DNA of 6,672 nucleotides from Deltaproteobacteria bacterium (GTDB taxonomy: Bacteria; Desulfobacterota; Desulfarculia; Adiutricales; Adiutricaceae). The stretch is taken from assembly GCA_031267005.1 (NCBI GenBank), contig JAIRZX010000423.1, forward strand, positions 1 through 6,672, written 5' to 3'. A program made the position numbers and the translations under genes. Numbering within the stretch: the stretch's first letter is position 1; every line of letters begins with the position of its first letter. The notes below the pieces were generated by a model. That model was not told the DNA's origin. It did not search any database and saw nothing but the letters and a program-made list of their open reading frames with translations. Shown here piece by piece: positions 1 to 5,683 of the stretch.

Positions 1-42
1 CGCCCCCAGCCAGGGCCGTCCGGCGAAAGAGACCTGCCATGA
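1..42 (+). CDS. Possible C-terminal end of an upstream gene (partial)
   Basis: Reading from base 1 in frame 1 gives 13 codons (ending GERDLP) and a TGA at 40-42. The stop shares the ATGA at 39-42 with the start of the next gene, an arrangement typical of translationally coupled genes in an operon. Only 13 residues are visible, so the protein cannot be identified. Chance is a real alternative, because frames 2 and 3 are also open over this short stretch. The ATGA overlap is the only positive argument. Confidence 0.35.
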   Translation, partial: RPQPGPSGERDLP

Positions 43-2357
43 GCGACGGACGCAGAAGACCCGGCCCCCCGGGCCCGGCGGATCCCGAAGCCCCCTTCGG
101 GGACGCGGGCGGCGCCAAGCCCCGCGAGGGCACCGGCCTGGACGCGGACGACGGCGGCCAGGAGGCCTTGGAGGCCCTCCTGGATCCCATCCTGGACCCC
201 TCTTTGGACTCTTCCCTGGAACCGGGCCCCGAGGAAGGCGGCTACGCTCCCCCGCGCAGGGAATTCGCGGCCCCTGACGCGGTCTTGGCCCCTTTCCGCG
301 ACGACGAGCCCTTAGAGGATCTCTTCCCCGAGGACGACGACGTGGTGGAACCGCTCCCACTGGAGCCCTTGGACCGCTTGCCCTTCGACTCGGTCCCTTC
401 GGCCCCGCCGCCCACCCTCCCGCCTTCCCCCAGGCGCGGCCAGCCCTCCCCCCGTGCCGGGCGTCAGGGCCGGGGCGAGAGCCCAGGGCCGAGCGAGCTC
501 GGTTTCGACGGGCCCGAACTCCCTGACTTCGACGGCGGTCCCGCCCGCCTGGAGATCTTCGGGGACCGCTCCGGCGACGGATACGGGGACGGCGGCGGCG
601 TATACGACGGCGAGGGCGGATACGGAGGCGAGGGCGGATACGGAGGCGAGGTGGCTGGCGAAGGCGACGGGGGGGACGGCGGCGAGCCCGGGTACCCGGG
701 CGGCTTAAGCGCCGGGGACGGAGGGGAGGACCCGCTGGATCTCTCCGTAGCGGCGTCCCAGGACGATTTCGGGGAAGAGGACGATCCTTCGCCCCTTGGC
801 CCGGGCGATCACGCTGGCTTCAGTGACGCCGCCCTCGGCCCCCCGGCCCGGCCAGCTACCCGAGGCCGCCAGCCACAGTCCCGGCCCGGCCCTTCCCGGA
901 TCGGGGGCCGCGCCGGGAGCCCCGTTTTCGACAGGGAGTTCTCCCCCGACGACATATTAAAGGACATGGACGAGGTCCTGGGCAGCTTCGAGGGCTCGCC
1001 GGCCCCCCTGCGGCCCGTCCCCGCTTCCGATCCCGCGCCCGCCACCCGCCGCGAGGCCCCCGCGCCGGCGCCGGATCCTCTTTCCGGGCCGGAGCCCGAG
1101 CCTTTCCCGGATACTGCCCGAGGCAGGGTTCCTGCCTCCCAGCTAGATACTGGCCCGCTCACGGAGCTGGGCCCACTCACGGAGCTGGACCCGGCACCGG
1201 AGCTGGACCCGACCGCGGAGCTGGACCCGGTCGCGGAGCTGGACCCGGTCGCGGAGCGGGGCCCGGTCGCGGAGCTGGGCCCGCTCACGGAGCTGGACCA
1301 GGCTGCGGAGCTGGACCAGGCACCGGAGCTGGACCAGGCACCGGAGCTGGAACCGTCAACTGAGCTGGAACCGGCAACTGAGCTGGAACCAGCCACGGAG
1401 CTGGAACCGGTCACTGAGCTGGATTTCGGCGGGGATTCCGTTTCCGACGGGGCTCCCCTTTCGGGAAACCCGCCTTCGGCCGGCGTTGCGGCTCCGACGG
1501 CTCCCGCGCCGCTTACGCTTCCGACCGCCGTCGCGGGCGGGGCGCCGCTCCCGGAGCCCCAGCCCGGGCCCGCGCGGGCAGCGGGACCCTCAGTGCCGCC
1601 ACTGCCGCTCAAACCAGCGCCGGACTCCCCGGGCGCCCGCCGGGCCGGGGCGCCTACCGTGGCCTACAGGCCCCCGGTACCCGCCCGCCCGGGCGCGGGC
1701 CAGGGGAGCGAAACACGCACGATACTCTTGACCGACAGGGTCGACGCCAGGATCCTGGCCCCGGACGCCCTTCCCCCGGCCCCCCCCCAGCCATTGGGCG
1801 GGATTTCCATAAGGAGCGGGGCGGCTGCCACGCCGAGCCGCGGCGGGCTCCCTTTGGAAGGGGAGGGCGGGTTGCCGACGGAAGTTTCCAGGCTCCCCGG
1901 AGCCGCCGGGCTCCCGGAACTGCCCGAGATACCGGATCTCGCCGATCCTGTTGATCTGGTGGATCCAGTAGGCGCTGAGGATCCGGGCCAACCCTCAGTT
2001 CCAGCCGGTCCCTCCGATCCGGCGGAACCCATGGGCCTCGCGGATCCGTTTGAACCGGCGGCGCCTTCGGGCCGCAGGGGCCAGGCGGCTCCTGAGGCCC
2101 CGGCCGGGTACGCGGCCCCCGCCGCCGGGGACGGCCCGCCTGTTTTGCCGGAAGTCGCCCCGGATCTCCTGCCCGCCGCCCCGCTTGGGCGTTTTCCGTC
2201 ATCGCCGCCGGACGGGTTTCCCGGAGGGACGGCGGAAGGAGCCCGGACGCCGCCGAGGGTGGCGGATTTGACCCCCGACGAGCTGTACGCCCTGATCGAG
2301 AAGGCCGTGGAGAGCGGGGTGGCGAAGGCGATGCTCAGGAACAGGGGAAGGCTCTGA
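39..2357 (+). CDS. Large disordered Pro/Glu/Asp-rich protein with hexapeptide repeats and a C-terminal helix
   Basis: This encodes 772 residues of unrecognised function. I see no signal peptide or membrane segment, so it is probably cytoplasmic. Most of it is low-complexity Pro/Gly/Asp/Glu/Ala sequence that should be disordered. Features in order are: a Gly/Tyr/Glu-rich patch around residues 176-212; an ordered-looking acidic motif (FSPDDILKDMDEVLG, residues 301-315); 15 tandem hexapeptides of the type (G/D/E)PxxEL at residues 372-461; a Pro-rich stretch; and an amphipathic segment TPDELYALIEKAVESGVAKA near residues 745-764, followed by a basic end (RNRGRL). A weak purine-rich site (GAAAGAGA, 25-32) lies 6 bases before the ATG, and the ATG overlaps an upstream stop. 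The frame stays open to the window edge, so an earlier start is not excluded. A long disordered acidic region ending in a short helix recalls scaffold proteins such as PopZ, but I see no sequence match and do not assign it. Confidence 0.8.
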   Translation: MSDGRRRPGPPGPADPEAPFGDAGGAKPREGTGLDADDGGQEALEALLDPILDPSLDSSLEPGPEEGGYAPPRREFAAPDAVLAPFRDDEPLEDLFPEDDDVVEPLPLEPLDRLPFDSVPSAPPPTLPPSPRRGQPSPRAGRQGRGESPGPSELGFDGPELPDFDGGPARLEIFGDRSGDGYGDGGGVYDGEGGYGGEGGYGGEVAGEGDGGDGGEPGYPGGLSAGDGGEDPLDLSVAASQDDFGEEDDPSPLGPGDHAGFSDAALGPPARPATRGRQPQSRPGPSRIGGRAGSPVFDREFSPDDILKDMDEVLGSFEGSPAPLRPVPASDPAPATRREAPAPAPDPLSGPEPEPFPDTARGRVPASQLDTGPLTELGPLTELDPAPELDPTAELDPVAELDPVAERGPVAELGPLTELDQAAELDQAPELDQAPELEPSTELEPATELEPATELEPVTELDFGGDSVSDGAPLSGNPPSAGVAAPTAPAPLTLPTAVAGGAPLPEPQPGPARAAGPSVPPLPLKPAPDSPGARRAGAPTVAYRPPVPARPGAGQGSETRTILLTDRVDARILAPDALPPAPPQPLGGISIRSGAAATPSRGGLPLEGEGGLPTEVSRLPGAAGLPELPEIPDLADPVDLVDPVGAEDPGQPSVPAGPSDPAEPMGLADPFEPAAPSGRRGQAAPEAPAGYAAPAAGDGPPVLPEVAPDLLPAAPLGRFPSSPPDGFPGGTAEGARTPPRVADLTPDELYALIEKAVESGVAKAMLRNRGRL
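609..650 (+). repeat. 18-bp tandem duplication encoding a Gly/Tyr/Glu-rich patch
   Basis: The 18-base unit GGCGAGGGCGGATACGGA occurs at 609-626 and 627-644, and the first six bases recur at 645-650. It lies inside the 772-residue disordered protein and encodes the GEGGYG-type patch. The period equals that of the larger repeat array further down the same gene, but the unit is different. Confidence 0.85.
1152..1421 (+). repeat. 15 x 18-bp coding tandem repeat, (G/D/E)PxxEL
   Basis: Fifteen consecutive in-frame 18-base units encode GPLTEL, GPLTEL, DPAPEL, DPTAEL, DPVAEL, DPVAER, GPVAEL, GPLTEL, DQAAEL, DQAPEL, DQAPEL, EPSTEL, EPATEL, EPATEL and EPVTEL. The GAGCTG (Glu-Leu) core is almost invariant, with one GAGCGG giving Arg in unit 6. 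The first residue changes in blocks (G, D, G, D, E), which suggests growth by local duplication of subsets of units. The array is a multiple of 3, so changes in copy number would keep the reading frame. Confidence 0.95.
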
Positions 2358-2564
2358 CGGCAGGCCCTGCCTGAAAGCCTGCCGCCTCGCCCGTTCCGCT
2401 TCCTGGACAGCCGTGGCCACCGGCCGCGCTGGGTTCGCCTGGATCGCGCCGTTTGCGGGGCGGCGGGCGTTCCGCCCTTTCCTTGCCCGCTGGCTCTGGG
2501 CCAGTTCCAGTGCCGCGTCCAGAAACATGGCCAGGGCATCGGCAAGGATCTCGGCCGTGATCAT
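2199..2564 (-). CDS. Doubtful small hypothetical protein, convergent to the disordered-protein gene
   Basis: From an ATG at 2562-2564 on the minus strand the frame begins MITAEILADALAMFLDAALE. This is a plausible amphipathic helix, followed by a basic QRARKGRNARRP segment. The first part lies outside the neighbouring gene, but the frame then runs 159 bases into that gene's 3' end, where it reads as typical shadow sequence rich in Arg, Pro and His. I find no ribosome-binding site before the ATG. The third codon position is shared with the frame open on the opposite strand, so GC3 cannot tell them apart. It could be a small gene, a remnant or chance. Confidence 0.15.
   Translation of the reverse strand: MITAEILADALAMFLDAALELAQSQRARKGRNARRPANGAIQANPARPVATAVQEAERARRQAFRQGLPSEPSPVPEHRLRHPALHGLLDQGVQLVGGQIRHPRRRPGSFRRPSGKPVRRR
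2358..2384 (+). terminator. Hairpin abutting the stop codon; possible transcription terminator
   Basis: A perfect 8-bp inverted repeat, CGGCAGGC (2358-2365) and GCCTGCCG (2377-2384), encloses an 11-base loop. It begins at the first base after the TGA of the 772-residue gene. An alternative smaller hairpin (GGCAG/CTGCC) nests in the left half. No T-run follows, so it is not a classical intrinsic terminator. It could instead protect the mRNA end or act with Rho. Confidence 0.4.
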
Positions 2565-2734
2565 GGCTGGGAACAGGACGGGGTCAGGGGCAGAACCATG
2601 GCCTGGAACTGTGCCGGGGCCAAGCCACGGCGGGCGACGGCCTGTGCCGACCCTTGAAAATGCCCGTCCCCTCAAGGGTGTCGGGTTCCCTCCAGCGTCG
2701 CGGGAGCTTGTAAACGCCTTTTCCGTAAGGTTTT

Positions 2735-3028
2735 TTAAGGAAACGATCCCTGTTCGCCGCCGTTTGCCCGCTCCCCGGGCCCACCCGGAGCCTGTGTCCG
2801 GGAGCGGGTAATGGGGACGAAGACGTTGGGCAGCATCTGGCGCATGATCGTCTTTTCAAAGCCGCCGCTCTCGCGGCCGCAACCCCGTCTATTCTCCCAA
2901 ACGCTTGCGGCAAACGCCTGCGCGGCCGGCTCGATAAACGGCTTCGCGGCGGAGCTTGCCGCGCCAATACGCGGGAGATCGGGAGCCCGGAACCCTCCGG
3001 AGATCCGCGCGCGCCGCCGAGGGCCCCG
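2735..3028 (-). pseudogene. Possible decayed gene fragment, minus strand
   Basis: A minus-strand frame is open for 97 codons between a TGA (3029-3031) and a TAA (2735-2737), with no usable start until internal ATGs. Parts of it read like genuine protein, for example AAKPFIEPAAQAFAASVWEN followed further on by GGFEKTIMRQMLPNVF. At 2798-2866 most third codon positions are G or C, as in the real genes here. No start codon, ribosome site or family can be assigned, so a truncated or frameshifted remnant is the most that can be claimed. GC-rich DNA often yields chance open frames, and this may be one. Confidence 0.2.
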
Positions 3029-3051
3029 TCACAAACCTCGGGCTCGGTCGG

Positions 3052-3083
3052 GAATCCCCTGCCTTTAGGCGGGGGAGGATGTC
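3052..3083 (+). mobile_element. Hairpin resembling an IS200/IS605-type right end (relic)
   Basis: The sequence GAATCCCC..., an 8-bp stem (3056-3063 with 3068-3075, one G-T wobble) closed by a TTTA loop, is followed by AGGATGTC (3076-3083). From memory, this arrangement (GAATCCCC, TTTA-capped hairpin, GGGGAGGATGTC) is that of the right end just after tnpB in many IS200/IS605-family elements. A + strand frame after the TAA at 2935-2937 runs through the hairpin to a TGA at 3097-3099 and could be a worn tnpB tail. I see no zinc-finger cysteines, no RuvC motifs, no tnpA and no left end, so at most a relic is present. The hairpin has no T-run, which argues against a simple terminator. Confidence 0.45.
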
Positions 3084-3271
3084 GGCCGCTCGAGCCTGAA
3101 GCCGGCCGATTCCGGCGCAAAAGGCGATTCCGGGGCGTAAGCCAGCAACCGGCGACGCGCTTGGCCTCTCCGCCGCCGTCAAGGGTTTTCCAATACCGCT
3201 TCTTTTCCGATTCTTCTTGCAATCCCTGCCGGAGACTATCAACCACCCCTCGTGTTATGGCTAGATTTAAA

Positions 3272-3300
3272 CGGCAAATAGTTGCTTGATAGATTTGCCG
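3272..3300. repeat. Perfect 8-bp inverted repeat in a moderately AT-rich stretch
   Basis: CGGCAAAT (3272-3279) and ATTTGCCG (3293-3300) are exact reverse complements separated by 13 bases. This could be a repressor-type operator or an RNA hairpin. It lies where composition switches from GC-rich to about 43% GC. No gene is clearly placed to be controlled by it. Confidence 0.5.
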
Positions 3301-3604
3301 CAAATTTACTAACAGCTTGTCAAAATTGTGCTATCCGTACGCTCTGGCACTACATGCTGATCTAAGATGTCCGCCAAGAATTGTATCAATTCCGTGGAGC
3401 AATTACTTAGGAATTTATCACGATATCGATAATAGATTTGTATCCGTTCACGGGGTTGAAGATCACCTCCCCAGCTGGCCTAGGGCGGCCTCCCTCATAA
3501 CCCGGGACCGCCTTGCCTTGTACCCCCGAACCCCCCACTCTCGCTTGCCCGAAGCTCGATTCCAGCCTGGCGCGGGACAGCCCCCCCCGCCTGAGGATGT
3601 GAAC

Positions 3605-3780
3605 TGAAACCTAACAATAGATATCTAATATAACAATAATTATTAGATAGAACTATTATTATTGTTTTATAAGTAAACTAAAGATTATTATAAACAGTAT
3701 TTAATTTTTTATTTATCTTTTTAATGATTTTAAATATCTTTACAGGCAATATATTAGATATTAGTTCTGAGCTGAATTTT
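3605..3780. other. Extreme AT-rich island
   Basis: From 3611 to 3770 I count 25 G or C in 160 bases (about 16% GC), inside DNA that is otherwise very GC-rich. It contains a perfect 10-bp palindrome TAGATATCTA (3618-3627), a 9-bp inverted repeat AACAATAAT/ATTATTGTT (3632-3640 and 3658-3666, 17-base loop) and a 9-bp direct repeat TATTAGATA (3641-3649 and 3752-3760). I see no good DnaA boxes and no plausible gene. It may be an upstream regulatory or nucleoid-protein binding region, an unwinding element, or foreign DNA. Confidence 0.85.
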
Positions 3781-3871
3781 GAGGGGGGCCGGCGTTGCCC
3801 TCGTTGCGTCTTCGGAAGCTCTCCGCTTTCCCGACGGGAGCGGATGGCAGGGGGGCGCAGCGGAATCACTC

Positions 3872-3900
3872 TTGCAATTTACGGCGCGTTGGGCTATTTT
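3872..3900 (+). promoter_or_regulatory. Candidate sigma70-type promoter for the TPR-like membrane gene
   Basis: TTGCAA (3872-3877) and TATTTT (3895-3900) are separated by 17 bases. Each matches the sigma70 consensus at four of six positions. Transcription would start near 3907 and leave a leader of about 190 bases before the ATG at 4100. It sits just downstream of the AT island. Such matches arise by chance, so this is only a candidate. Confidence 0.3.
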
Positions 3901-4099
3901 CCCGCAGAGAGAGGGCATTGTTCCCGGCTCGGGCCGGACGGACGCGTAGCCGCGCCCGGGACCCGTTTCGGGCCGGGGCCCCCCCGCATCGGGCCCGCTT
4001 CCCCGCCGGCTTCCGACCCCCCCGCTTCCCGTTCTCCGCAAAGCTTCCCGCGCCTCAAAGCCAAACACGCTTCCATTAGGGACACCCGGTCAAAAATAT

Positions 4100-5299
4100 A
4101 TGAGCTCCAAGGTACGCCTCAAGGACCTTCTCAGGGAGAAGGACGCCTTTCAAAGCACCACTGACCGCATCTACAACTTTTACCTCAGCCACACCAACGC
4201 GGTGCTCCTGGGGGGGCTGGCCGTCATACTGGTAGCCTTGGGGGTGGCCGCCGCCGTGGCTATAACCAACAGCCGCAGCCAGAAGGCCTCCGAGGCCTAC
4301 TTCCTCGCCTACGACCCGGCCAGCCCCGAAAAGACGCTCGCGGCCATGGCCGAGGTCCGGGGGAAGCAGGGGAACAGCAAGGCGGGGCGCCTCGCCGGCT
4401 ACGCGATGGTGGACGCCTACATCGGCCTCGACCGCTACCAGGAGGCGAGGGAGCTTGCCGACTCGCTCGCCGCGGCCCTTCCCGAACCGGAAAGGAGCCT
4501 CGCCCCCATCGTCTATAACCTCCAGGGGGCCTTGGCCGAGCAGACCGGGGACCTCGCGGCGGCGCTGGGCCATTACGAAAGGGCGTGGCAGGCGGTGGAG
4601 GCCCCTGTCAAGGGCCCTGACGGCAGGCCGGTGGTCGATCCGCTCTTCTACCAGGCCTCCAGCCCCTTCCGCATGGAGATCTTAAACGCAAGAGCCCGCG
4701 TTACGCTGGCCCTGGGCCGGGCCGACGAGGCTCGGCTCGCCTACCAGGAGATGGAGAACCGCTTCCCCGGCACTCCCCGCGCCTACGCGGCGGCCTACAA
4801 GATTTACCAGATCGACGCTTCTGCCGCTGCGGCCTCCGCCGGGGCGTCCGAGGCCGCAGGAACCGCGCCGGACCCCGGGGACGCCCGGCCCTCCCCGGAC
4901 GGCTCCGAGCCCCCCGCAATATTGGAGACCGACCTCATGGCCCCGGCTGCCGGGGACTCCGACGCGCCCGCCGGCGGCGAGGCCGCGCCGGCTCCTTCCG
5001 GAGAGGCGGCCGCGCCGGCTCCTTCCGGAGAGGAGGCCGCGCCGGCTCCTTCCGGAGAGGCGGCCGCGCCGGCTCCTTCCGGAGAGGCGGCCGCGCCGCC
5101 TTCTTCCGGGGACGAGCCAACGACGGCCGCTGGCGCTTCCGGCGACGGCGCCCCCGCGTCCGGAGACTCTTCCGTCTCCCCCGGCCAGCCCGCCGCGTCC
5201 CCTTCCGGCGACGCCTCGGTCGCCCCCGGCGGGGGCGACAAGCCAGCTGCCTCCGGCAGGACCAGGCGCTCCGGCCGGTCCCGCCGGTCCTCCAACTAG
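4100..5299 (+). CDS. Single-pass membrane protein with TPR-like domain and Pro/Ala/Gly/Ser-rich repeat tail
   Basis: The gene encodes 399 residues. A short charged cytoplasmic segment (residues 1-33) precedes one strong membrane helix (about 34-55). Residues 60-238 form paired helices of TPR type, for example GLDRYQEARELADSLAAALP, TGDLAAALGHYERAW and LGRADEARLAYQEMENRFPG. The layout of N-terminal anchor plus periplasmic TPR resembles the YfgM-like/TPR_21 group, known in E. coli as an ancillary SecYEG partner, and similar deltaproteobacterial proteins. I infer that architecture, not the function. Residues 240-385 are a low-complexity Ala/Pro/Ser/Gly/Glu tail with 9-residue repeats. The end is strongly basic (GRTRRSGRSRRSSN). 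The ATG has no clear Shine-Dalgarno; AGGGA lies 17 bases upstream, too far to be usual. No in-frame alternative fits better, because the next Met (residue 83) would remove the membrane helix. The stop is TAG. Confidence 0.85.
   Translation: MSSKVRLKDLLREKDAFQSTTDRIYNFYLSHTNAVLLGGLAVILVALGVAAAVAITNSRSQKASEAYFLAYDPASPEKTLAAMAEVRGKQGNSKAGRLAGYAMVDAYIGLDRYQEARELADSLAAALPEPERSLAPIVYNLQGALAEQTGDLAAALGHYERAWQAVEAPVKGPDGRPVVDPLFYQASSPFRMEILNARARVTLALGRADEARLAYQEMENRFPGTPRAYAAAYKIYQIDASAAAASAGASEAAGTAPDPGDARPSPDGSEPPAILETDLMAPAAGDSDAPAGGEAAPAPSGEAAAPAPSGEEAAPAPSGEAAAPAPSGEAAAPPSSGDEPTTAAGASGDGAPASGDSSVSPGQPAASPSGDASVAPGGGDKPAASGRTRRSGRSRRSSN
4982..5113 (+). repeat. 27-bp coding tandem repeat, AAPAPSGE(A/E), 4 full copies plus a degenerate fifth
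   Basis: The units at 4982-5008, 5009-5035, 5036-5062 and 5063-5089 are nearly identical. They start GCCGCGCCGGCTCCTTCCGG and end GAGAGGCG, or GAGAGGAG in the second. A diverged fifth unit begins at 5090. They encode AAPAPSGEA-type nonapeptides at residues 295-330 of the TPR-like membrane protein. The near-perfect DNA identity points to recent expansion, and the length is a multiple of 3. Confidence 0.95.
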
Positions 5300-5683
5300 C
5301 CCCGTATCCATTCCTGGCGCCTTCCCCGGCCTTCCCGGCCGCTCCCGGCAGTTTCGATCCCAAGGCGGCTAGCCGCAGGCGGTTCCCCCCGCTGTTGCCC
5401 CTCAGGCCTTTGTCCGGGCCCGGAGCGCGTTTTCCGGGGCTCCGCGCAGCTTTTCAGGCGGAGGCCTTCCCGCCGGGCCGCCACCCTCGAGGCTTTCTTC
5501 CGCAGGGGAGGCCCTTTGCGGGGCGGGCACCGCCCGCGCCGGCCAGGAGGCCCGTGCCGGCCCGGCGGCGGGGCAAAACGCAAAACGGCCCGGCCGGGCC
5601 CGCCTCAAAACCCCAGGAAGGCCCTTCCGGCCCCGCCCCGCACGGACGGATCCCAGGCCTCGCGCCATCCCATGAGGTCACCC
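5300..5683. other. GC-rich intergenic spacer, no gene seen
   Basis: This spacer separates the two membrane-protein genes. It is GC-rich throughout, with no AT-rich promoter-like segment that I can defend. A small hairpin, CGGCC-TTCCC-GGCCG, lies about 35-50 bases after the TAG, without a T-run. Frames that are open here on both strands are rich in Arg, Pro and Gly, have no ribosome site and look like GC-rich noise. I cannot tell whether the flanking genes are co-transcribed. Confidence 0.5.

Larger units (their letters stand above)
2358..4099. other. 1.74-kb region without a convincing intact gene
   Basis: This stretch lies between the disordered-protein gene and the TPR-like membrane gene. 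Its composition is mosaic: GC-rich at 2358-3230, about 43% GC at 3241-3360, about 37% at 3361-3420, GC-rich C-tract sequence at 3462-3600, an extreme AT island at 3605-3778, then GC-rich again. Open frames exist on both strands, but they have weak starts, poor composition or overlap each other, and none is a recognisable protein. It is best read as decayed accessory DNA plus regulatory sequence. A GC-rich hairpin with a 2-base bulge also occurs at 3955-3977 (CCCGG-GA-CCCG, loop TTT, CGGGCCGGG), in the presumed leader of the downstream gene. Confidence 0.6.

Noticed and set aside
1152..1421. CRISPR array
   Set aside because: The units are directly adjacent 18-mers with no spacers and keep the reading frame, so this is a coding tandem repeat.
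809..1612. Long minus-strand open frame rich in SSS-type repeats
   Set aside because: It lies wholly antisense to the 772-residue gene. Its Ser-rich repeat is simply the complement of the 18-bp coding repeat, and it has no independent start signal.
2584..3303. 240-codon minus-strand open frame starting at a TTG
   Set aside because: The first 40 residues look protein-like, but the rest is Arg/Pro-rich noise running through the right-end-like hairpin. There is no ribosome site, and it competes with a better-looking frame over 2735-3028.
3605..3780. Replication origin in the AT island
   Set aside because: I found no convincing DnaA boxes and no replication gene nearby. AT-richness alone is not enough.
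3724..4164. + strand open frame containing a CPRC pair
   Set aside because: It begins inside the AT island, becomes Pro/Arg noise, and overlaps the start of the real TPR-like gene in another frame. A single CxxC is not evidence of a zinc site.
4935..5363. Minus-strand frame with KEPARPPLR repeats
   Set aside because: The repeat is the antisense reading of the 27-bp coding repeat in the TPR-like protein's tail.
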